A DNA stretch of 9,071 nucleotides, taken from assembly GCA_016182435.1 (NCBI GenBank), contig JACPGN010000230.1:1-9071 (forward strand). The letters are read 5' to 3'. Below, piece after piece: positions 1 to 6,705 of this stretch. The notes under the pieces are model-generated. The model saw nothing but the letters and a program-made list of their open reading frames with translations. It had not been told where the DNA came from and made no database searches. The position numbers and the translations under genes were made by a program. The stretch's first letter is position 1. Every line of letters starts with the position of its first letter. This DNA is from Lentisphaerota bacterium. GTDB lineage: Bacteria; Verrucomicrobiota; Kiritimatiellia; JAAZAB01.

Positions 1-105
1 CGTGGCTCCTTTGAAATCAAGTTTGCCCGGTATGATATCGTGCCCAACGCAATCGCGCAGAAGGTTGTTGCCAGCGCCGAAAAGACCAAGGAAGAGGAAG
101 AATAG
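1..105 (+). CDS. C-terminal end of an unidentified protein (5' truncated)
   Basis: Frame 1 is open from the window edge and gives 34 residues before a TAG at 103-105. The visible piece alternates hydrophobic and charged residues (GSFEIKFARYDIVP, then a helix-like AIAQKVVASAEK) and ends in a run of four glutamates. That looks like a small folded domain finishing in a charged soluble tail. I do not recognise the family from so little sequence, and no motif, membrane segment or signal is visible. The codons are ordinary for the window and the frame ends cleanly before non-coding repeat DNA, so I believe it is a real gene end. The rest lies upstream of the window. Confidence 0.6.
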   Translation, partial: RGSFEIKFARYDIVPNAIAQKVVASAEKTKEEEE

Positions 106-108
106 GCG

Positions 109-257
109 GGATGACGGAGCGGAGAAGCAAACATCCAACCCCGCGGGACGCGGGGCAAGCGTCCAATTTATCCCGCGTTGCGCGGGACGTCCAACGCCGA
201 ATGGAAGACGATGGATGACAGACGTCAGACGACGGGCACCGGAAGACGGATGACGGA
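109..257. repeat. Repeat-rich spacer bounded by GGATGACGGA direct repeats
   Basis: The spacer between the first gene end and the radical SAM gene is built from short repeats. The 10-mer GGATGACGGA occurs exactly at 109-118 and 248-257, with a shorter GGATGAC copy at 213-219. GGAAGACG occurs at 203-210 and 241-248. Two perfect hairpins lie inside (139-155 and 171-187). No promoter or gene is convincing here. The ATG at 250, a candidate start for the next gene, lies inside one of the direct repeats, so its surroundings are repeat-derived. Confidence 0.55.
139..187. repeat. Pair of GC-rich hairpins (CCCGCG-N3-CGCGGG family)
   Basis: There are two perfect inverted repeats, each with a 7-bp stem and a 3-nt loop. 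CCCCGCG at 139-145 pairs with CGCGGGG at 149-155 around GGA. TCCCGCG at 171-177 pairs with CGCGGGA at 181-187 around TTG. A third member with a 6-bp stem lies at 8864-8878. No T-run follows either hairpin, so they do not look like intrinsic terminators. They resemble a dispersed intergenic palindrome family of the REP kind; function unknown. Confidence 0.6.
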
Positions 258-1209
258 AATCAGAAATCAAAAATCAGGAATCAACAATCCGATAACAGGA
301 GCCCTGGAGCATTGCGAGTTGTGTCCGCGCCGCTGCGGGGTCAATCGCGCGGCAGGGCAGTCCGGTTATTGCCGTTCCGGAACTTTCGCGCAGATTTTCC
401 GGTATGGCGCGCATTACGGCGAAGAGCCGCCCATTGCGGGTTCGCGGGGGTCCGGCGCCATTTTTTTCAGCCGGTGCGCCTTGCGCTGCCTGTATTGTCA
501 GAATTATCCCTGGAGTCAGCAGGGCGCCGGCGAAATATATTCGGTTGCGGAGCTGGCCGGAATTTTCCGCGCGCTTTACGCGCAAGGCTGTCATAACTGG
601 AACCTGGTGAGTCCTACGCCGTGGTTGCCGATGATCAGCGCAGCTCTCGCTCAGGTGCGTGAGGCTGGCATTAGCCTGCCGGTCGTCTATAATACCAGCG
701 GCTTCGAGCGGCGGGAGACCGTGCGCGCGCTTGACGGTTTGGTGGATGTGTATCTGACCGACCTGCGCTATGCCCGTGCGGCCGCGGCCGAGCGCGGGTC
801 GGATGAGGCGGCCTATGTAGAGATAGCGCGCGAAGCCTTGCTGGAAATGTGGCGTCAGGCGGGGCCGCTGGTGGTGGATGCCGAGGGTCGGGCGGTGCGC
901 GGCGTGATCGTCAGAGTGTTAATTCTGCCGGGGCTTGCCGGTGAAGCCTGCGCCACGCTGGAATGGCTCGCCGAGCAAATTGGCCCGCAAATAGCCCTAA
1001 GCATCATGGCGCAATACACGCCGGCCTATCGCGCGTTGGGCTTGGCGCCCTGGCGCCGCGGCATTACGCGCGGAGAATATGACGCCGTCTGCCGGAGGGT
1101 TGAGCGGTTGGGATTTACCGAGGGCTGGATTCAGGATTTTGGCGCAGGGCGCAGCAGCGCCCTGGCCGGGTTCAAGATGGCGCCGGTGAAGAAAAAGCCT
1201 GCGGCTTGA
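250..1209 (+). CDS. PflX-like radical SAM protein (COG1313 type)
   Basis: A cytoplasmic iron-sulphur protein related to pyruvate formate-lyase activating enzymes; its substrate is unknown. Counting from the ATG at 250 (319 residues), an N-terminal cysteine cluster CELCPRRCGVNR spans about residues 22-33. It is followed by GEEPPIAGSRGSGAIFFS and the radical SAM cluster C76-x3-C80-x2-C83, then QNY. NLVSPTPWLP, YNTSGFE and VDVYLTDLRY fit the rest of the half-barrel, and the C-terminal MAQYTPAYRA is typical of this family. The usual SGCNLRC is SRCALRC here. The start is uncertain. The frame stays open to a TTG at 178, which sits in a hairpin loop, and there is another ATG at 211; I prefer 250. 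Residues 2-14 come from repeat DNA and the N-terminal helix expected before the first cysteines seems missing. yebC follows after 36 nt. Confidence 0.87.
   Translation: MTEIRNQKSGINNPITGALEHCELCPRRCGVNRAAGQSGYCRSGTFAQIFRYGAHYGEEPPIAGSRGSGAIFFSRCALRCLYCQNYPWSQQGAGEIYSVAELAGIFRALYAQGCHNWNLVSPTPWLPMISAALAQVREAGISLPVVYNTSGFERRETVRALDGLVDVYLTDLRYARAAAAERGSDEAAYVEIAREALLEMWRQAGPLVVDAEGRAVRGVIVRVLILPGLAGEACATLEWLAEQIGPQIALSIMAQYTPAYRALGLAPWRRGITRGEYDAVCRRVERLGFTEGWIQDFGAGRSSALAGFKMAPVKKKPAA
257..291 (+). repeat. Degenerate 7-nt tandem array, RAATCAR
   Basis: Successive heptamers read AAATCAG (257-263), AAATCAA (264-270), AAATCAG (271-277), GAATCAA (278-284) and CAATCCG (285-291). The last is partly decayed. 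The 7-nt period matches the separate array in front of tpiA at 5625-5724, although the unit sequence differs. It lies at the extreme 5' end of the radical SAM reading frame. It is either translated into a low-information N-terminus or the true start lies downstream of it. Confidence 0.6.
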
Positions 1210-1245
1210 ACGGTATAAACAGCACGGAATTGTAAAGGAGCAACC

Positions 1246-1998
1246 ATGAGTGGGCATAGTAAATGGAAAACCATCCAGCATAAGAAGGGCGCGGCCGACC
1301 AAGCGCGCGGGCGCATCTTCAGCAAGCTGAGCAAGGAACTCTCCATTGTCGCGCGCGCCGGTGGCGGCGATCCCGGCATGAACCCGGCCTTGCGCACGTT
1401 GATCGCCAAGGCTAAGAGCAGCAATATGCCCGCCGATAATGTGGAGCGCGCCATCAAGAAGGGCACCGGCGAACTCGCCGGCGGCCAACTGGAAGAAGTC
1501 ACCTACGAAGGCTATGCCGCCGCCGGCGTGGCCCTGGTGATCAAGGTTCTGACCGACAACAAGAACCGGGCGGCCGCGGAGATCAGGCATATTTTCACAA
1601 AGTTCGGCAGCAGCCTGGCGGGCCAGGGCGCCGTGGCGCGGAGCTTCAAGCGCAAGGGCCAGATCCTGGTGGAAGCCGCCGCCGTGGATGAAGACAAGCT
1701 CATGGGTATTGCGCTCGATGCCGGGGCCGAGGATATGCAACGCGACGGCGATGTGTTCGAGATCATTACCGATCCCGCCGATTACGAGACCGTGGCGGCC
1801 GCGCTGGAGAAGGCGGGGGTAAAATCCGCCAGCTCGGAAATCATGCTGATTCCGGATGCCTACGTGGGAGTCGCGGATAAAGCCACGGCCGGTAATATCA
1901 TCAAGTTTATCGAAGCGCTTGAAGAGAACGAGGATGTCCAGAACGTCTATTCCAACCTGGATGTGGACGAGGCCGTGTTGAAGGACCTGGAGAAGTAA
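1246..1998 (+). CDS. yebC: YebC/PmpR family protein (TACO1-like)
   Basis: A 250-residue protein with the YebC signature at its start, MSGHSKWKTIQHKKG, followed by GRIFSKLSKELSIVAR, the conserved NPALRTLIAKAKSSNMPADNVERAIKKG region, and YEGYAAAGVALVIKVLTDNKNRAAAEIRHIF. Length matches the family (about 240-250). Bacterial members are described as DNA-binding regulators, and more recently as ribosome-associated factors that relieve stalling at difficult motifs; the mitochondrial relative TACO1 acts in translation. The start is well supported by AAAGGAG at 1234-1240, five bases before the ATG. The gene lies directly upstream of ruvC and ruvA, with two bases between its TAA and the ruvC TTG. This is the common bacterial order, so co-transcription is likely. 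The frame is intact. Confidence 0.96.
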   Translation: MSGHSKWKTIQHKKGAADQARGRIFSKLSKELSIVARAGGGDPGMNPALRTLIAKAKSSNMPADNVERAIKKGTGELAGGQLEEVTYEGYAAAGVALVIKVLTDNKNRAAAEIRHIFTKFGSSLAGQGAVARSFKRKGQILVEAAAVDEDKLMGIALDAGAEDMQRDGDVFEIITDPADYETVAAALEKAGVKSASSEIMLIPDAYVGVADKATAGNIIKFIEALEENEDVQNVYSNLDVDEAVLKDLEK

Positions 1999-2000
1999 TT

Positions 2001-2445
2001 TTGAAGGAATCGGAAGGCGACTCTATCCGCATTCTGGGCGTGGATAGCGCCCTGCGCTCTACGGGCTTGGGGTTAATCCGCGTGCGCGGAACGCGTCTGG
2101 AGATTTTGGGACACGGTCTGGTGAAAAATCCGGCGGCTTGGCCCCGCTCGCGGTGCCTGAAAAACCTGCATGCCGCTATCACCGACATCCTGGAACAGAG
2201 CAAGCCTGAGAGCGTGGCCATCGAAGGCGTTTTTTTCTGCAAGAATGTCCGCACCGCCGTTATCCTGGGCGAGGTCCGCGGCGCGGTGCTCGCCGCCTGC
2301 GCCGCGGCCGGCAAACCGGTTTATGAATACCCGCCGCGGCGCGTCAAGCAGGCCGTCGTGGGCTTCGGCGCCGCCAGCAAGGATTGCTATCTGCCATGCC
2401 CATGCCCGGAAACATGGGATGCTCATGGATGCGAAGGAAATCTGA
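2001..2445 (+). pseudogene. ruvC: RuvC Holliday-junction resolvase, internally deleted and frameshifted
   Basis: RuvC cuts Holliday junctions with RuvAB. The TTG at 2001 is preceded by GGAG (1989-1992) at the end of yebC. Residues 9-127 are good RuvC: RILGVDSALRSTG with catalytic D15, VAIEGVFF with catalytic E75, and VKQAVVGFGAASK ending at K127. After 2381 the frame stops matching. One base on, in the frame that starts ATT at 2383, the sequence reads IAICHAHARKHGMLMDAKEI and ends at TGA 2443-2445. That is the family's C-terminus. The stretch between, about 26 residues in E. coli RuvC, is gone; it carries the second acidic pair (D138 and D141 in E. coli). Restoring 77 nt gives 522 nt, a 173-residue protein, the same length as E. 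coli RuvC. As read, the protein lacks half its active site and translation runs on to 2555 inside ruvA. It is either a true lesion or an assembly error. Confidence 0.88.
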
Positions 2446-2448
2446 GCC

Positions 2449-3081
2449 ATGATAACCTTCCTCGAAGGACTGCTGGTGGAGAAGACGCCCACGCGCGTAG
2501 TGCTGAATGTCGGCGGCGTGGGCTACGAAGTGTTCATTCCCTTGAGCACTTTTGACCATCTGGGCGCGCCGCGGCAAACTTGCCGCCTGCTGACCTATGA
2601 CTTCGTGCGCGAAGACTCGCATAGCCTGTTCGGCTTCGTGAGCGAGGCCGAGCGCAAGCTGTTTGTCCTCCTGATGAGCGTCAGCGGGATCGGGCCGAAA
2701 ATAGCCATGAGCGCCTTGAGCGGTCTGACGGTGCGCGAGGTGACCGCGGCAATAGCCGGCGGCGACGTCAAAAGGCTGAGCGGTATTACCGGCATCGGCC
2801 GGAAGCTCGCCGAGCGCATGGTGGTGGAATTGCGCGACAAGCTTTCCGCCGCCGATGGGCTGGAAGCCCGCGCGGTCGCGGACTTGAAGAGCGACCATCG
2901 CGCGCGCGACGCCGTGCTGGCCCTGATTTCCCTGGGCTACCGGCAAACCGAAGCCCAGCAGATGATTGCCGCGGTGCTTACGCTTGCCCCGCGCCTGCCC
3001 GGCGCTGGCCAGGGTTTCGCGGGGCCGGGCGCAGCCGGCTTGACCGTTGAGGAAATCGTCCGCAAAGCATTGACGCGCTGA
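2449..3081 (+). CDS. ruvA: RuvA, Holliday-junction branch-migration subunit
   Basis: RuvA binds four-way junctions as a tetramer and loads the RuvB helicase. The 210-residue product has the usual three parts. An N-terminal OB-fold (MITFLEGLLVEK, VGGVGYEVFIP, FGF) spans about residues 1-63. Tandem helix-hairpin-helix motifs follow, VSGIGPKIA at 78-86 and ITGIGRKLAERMV at 113-125. A flexible linker leads to the C-terminal RuvB-contacting three-helix domain from about residue 150 (ARDAVLALISLGYRQTEA) to the end (TVEEIVRKAL). AAGGA at 2434-2438 lies ten bases before the ATG and supports this start. The gene begins three bases after the original ruvC stop. Because ruvC is now out of frame, ribosomes that read through it would end at 2555, inside this gene. 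No ruvB follows; a new promoter and gapA do. Confidence 0.96.
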   Translation: MITFLEGLLVEKTPTRVVLNVGGVGYEVFIPLSTFDHLGAPRQTCRLLTYDFVREDSHSLFGFVSEAERKLFVLLMSVSGIGPKIAMSALSGLTVREVTAAIAGGDVKRLSGITGIGRKLAERMVVELRDKLSAADGLEARAVADLKSDHRARDAVLALISLGYRQTEAQQMIAAVLTLAPRLPGAGQGFAGPGAAGLTVEEIVRKALTR

Positions 3082-3126
3082 GCTAGGCCGCTTCCGCAAA
3101 ACGAATCAACACTTTCTTGCCACCCA

Positions 3127-3158
3127 GCCCGCAGTCGCTACGCGACAGCGTTGCGGGC
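3127..3158. repeat. Two-tier hairpin upstream of the gapA promoter
   Basis: GCCCGCA at 3127-3133 pairs with TGCGGGC at 3152-3158. Nested inside, GTCGC at 3134-3138 pairs with GCGAC at 3142-3146 around TAC, leaving AGCGT bulged on one side. It starts 46 nt after the ruvA stop and ends four bases before the gapA -35 box. There is no T-run, so it is a weak candidate for an intrinsic terminator. It shares the 8-mer GCGTTGCG with the hairpin at 171-187, so it may belong to the same intergenic repeat family. Confidence 0.5.
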
Positions 3159-3161
3159 GGG

Positions 3162-3188
3162 TTGACAGCGCGGCGAACTTTCTATAAT
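3162..3188 (+). promoter_or_regulatory. Consensus sigma-70 type promoter for gapA-pgk(-tpiA)
   Basis: TTGACA at 3162-3167 and TATAAT at 3183-3188 both match the consensus perfectly. The spacer is 15 nt, shorter than the usual 17. The predicted transcript start is near 3195, giving an AT-rich leader of roughly 70 nt before the gapA start, unlike the GC-rich surroundings. No operator is evident, though the hairpin at 3127-3158 abuts the -35 box. The location fits strong housekeeping expression of the glycolytic genes. Confidence 0.72.
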
Positions 3189-3245
3189 GTCCGCTTTTTC
3201 AAAGACTTTGCGTGATAGGATTATTATTTTTGTATTTAAGAATAA

Positions 3246-5602
<2,357 letters not shown>

Positions 5603-5624
5603 TGCGGCCGTAAATCCTAAACCG

Positions 5625-5724
5625 TGAACTGTGAACCCGTCTTCGCCAAGGCTCCGCCGGGCAGGCCGTGAACTGTGAACCGTGAACTGTGAACTGTGAA
5701 CCCTGAACTGTGAACCGTGAACTT
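5625..5724 (+). repeat. Degenerate 7-nt tandem array, TGAACYG, between pgk and tpiA
   Basis: Two heptamers (TGAACTG 5625-5631, TGAACCC 5632-5638) are followed by a 30-nt GC-rich interruption (5639-5668). Eight contiguous units then run 5669-5724, alternating TGAACTG and TGAACCG, with a TGAACCC and a final TGAACTT. The array ends 15 nt before the tpiA ATG and takes up most of the 137-nt gap between pgk and tpiA. The interruption contains the short inverted repeat GGC-TCC-GCC. No terminator or promoter is evident in the gap. The period is the same as in the array at 257-291. Confidence 0.85.
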
Positions 5725-5739
5725 AACAACCGAGATAAC

Positions 5740-6504
5740 ATGAATGCCAATCGCAAATCGATCGTGGTCGGCAACTGGAAGATGAATAATAGCGTGGCCG
5801 AAGCCCTGGCCCTGGTTGAAGAAATCAAGCGCCAGGCGGCCGACACGAAGGGCGTCGAGATCGTGCTCTGCCCGCCCTTTACCGCGCTGCCGGTGGTGAG
5901 CAACGCCATTACCGGAACGAACCTCGACTTGGGCGCGCAGAATATGCACGCTGAAAAGGCGGGCGCCTTTACCGGCGAAATTTCAGCGACCATGCTGCGG
6001 GAATTGTATTGCCACTATGTCATTCTCGGCCATAGCGAGCGCCGGACGCTCTTCGGCGAAACGGATGCGGCCGTAAATGGCAAGGTCAAGACGGCGCTGG
6101 CCAGCAACCTGCGCCCGATTGTCTGTGTCGGCGAGACCCAGGCGCAGCGCCAGGCCGGCAAGACCGAGACGATCGTCCGCGCCCAGGTCCGGGAAGGTCT
6201 CAAGGATGTCGGCGCGGAGAGCTTGGCCGCGGTGGTCATTGCCTATGAGCCGGTCTGGGCGATCGGCACCGGCAAGACGGCCAAGCCCGCCCAGGCTCAA
6301 GAGGTGCAGGCCTTTATCCGCGGTCTTTTGCAGGAAATGGCCGAAGCGCGCTCAGCGCAAACTGTGCGTATTATCTATGGCGGCAGTGTTACGCCGGACA
6401 ACGCCGCTGAGCTCTTTCATCAGCCCGATATTGATGGCGCTCTGGTCGGCGGCGCTTCGCTGGATGCGGATGCCTTCATGGCCATCGTCAAGTCCGCCGG
6501 GTAA
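5740..6504 (+). CDS. tpiA: Triosephosphate isomerase
   Basis: Interconverts dihydroxyacetone phosphate and glyceraldehyde-3-phosphate in the cytoplasm. The 254-residue product shows the TIM-barrel signatures. VVGNWKMN carries catalytic Lys14, VILGHSERR carries the electrophile His98, and [12 protein letters not shown] carries the catalytic base Glu170 followed by the phosphate-gripping loop. [12 protein letters not shown] at 211-222 and [11 protein letters not shown] complete the phosphate site. I chose the ATG at 5740 because it sits just before the conserved GNWKMN. The frame is also open to a GTG at 5710, but that extension would translate the heptamer array. There is no clear Shine-Dalgarno site before 5740. 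It is the third glycolytic gene in a row and probably shares the gapA promoter, unless the array interrupts transcription. Confidence 0.97.
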   Translation: MNANRKSIVVGNWKMNNSVAEALALVEEIKRQAADTKGVEIVLCPPFTALPVVSNAITGTNLDLGAQNMHAEKAGAFTGEISATMLRELYCHYVILGHSERRTLFGETDAAVNGKVKTALASNLRPIVCVGETQAQRQAGKTETIVRAQVREGLKDVGAESLAAVVIAYEPVWAIGTGKTAKPAQAQEVQAFIRGLLQEMAEARSAQTVRIIYGGSVTPDNAAELFHQPDIDGALVGGASLDADAFMAIVKSAG

Positions 6505-6705
6505 GGGGGGGCGGTCCGTGCATATGTGCGGAATTGAGTTGGAGCGGTTGGCGGATCGAGTTGAGCGCTACCGGATTCGGCTATATCAATTTGAATGTCG
6601 GAACGGGTTCGGCCGTGGGCAAGCAGATGAAGCAGTTGGTTAATGAGCGTGGAAAGGACTGTAAGTTGGCTAAATTAATGGAGCGCATTGAGGCAGGAGT
6701 GAAAC
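6505..6705 (+). other. Spacer with two dubious overlapping small ORFs
   Basis: After tpiA comes a run of seven G (6505-6511) and then about 200 nt with no clear gene. One frame runs from ATG 6524 to TAA 6643 (39 residues, rich in Arg and Glu). A second, open from a TTG at 6534 to TGA 6717-6719 (61 residues), includes YINLNVGTGSAVGKQMKQL and then a basic, helix-like tail, and overlaps the next gene's start. Neither has a convincing ribosome binding site and I recognise neither. The first half of one and the second half of the other look more protein-like than their counterparts, so this could be the remains of one small frameshifted gene. No terminator with a T-run is visible after tpiA. Confidence 0.3.
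6695..6699 (+). promoter_or_regulatory. Ribosome binding site for the secreted protein at 6706
   Basis: AGGAG at 6695-6699 lies six bases before the ATG at 6706. It supports that start rather than the downstream ATG at 7056, which lies beyond a frameshift inside the same gene. Confidence 0.65.

Noticed and set aside
178..249. TTG at 178 as the start of the radical SAM gene
   Set aside because: The TTG is the loop of a perfect 7-bp hairpin within repeat DNA and has no Shine-Dalgarno site; the codons up to 249 are repeat-derived.
997..1740. Minus-strand open frame of 247 codons
   Set aside because: Shadow of the radical SAM and yebC genes; both forward genes have strong family signatures and good starts.
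2344..3099. Minus-strand open frame of 251 codons
   Set aside because: Antisense to ruvA, with His/Gln/Gly-rich composition typical of a GC-rich shadow frame.
3127..3158. Intrinsic terminator after ruvA
   Set aside because: The stem is good but no T-run follows; the sequence runs straight into a -35 box.
5625..5724. CRISPR array
   Set aside because: Units are only 7 nt and contiguous, with no spacers of regular length and no cas genes nearby.
5710..5739. N-terminal extension of TpiA from a GTG at 5710
   Set aside because: It would translate the heptamer array; the ATG at 5740 gives the normal TpiA N-terminus.
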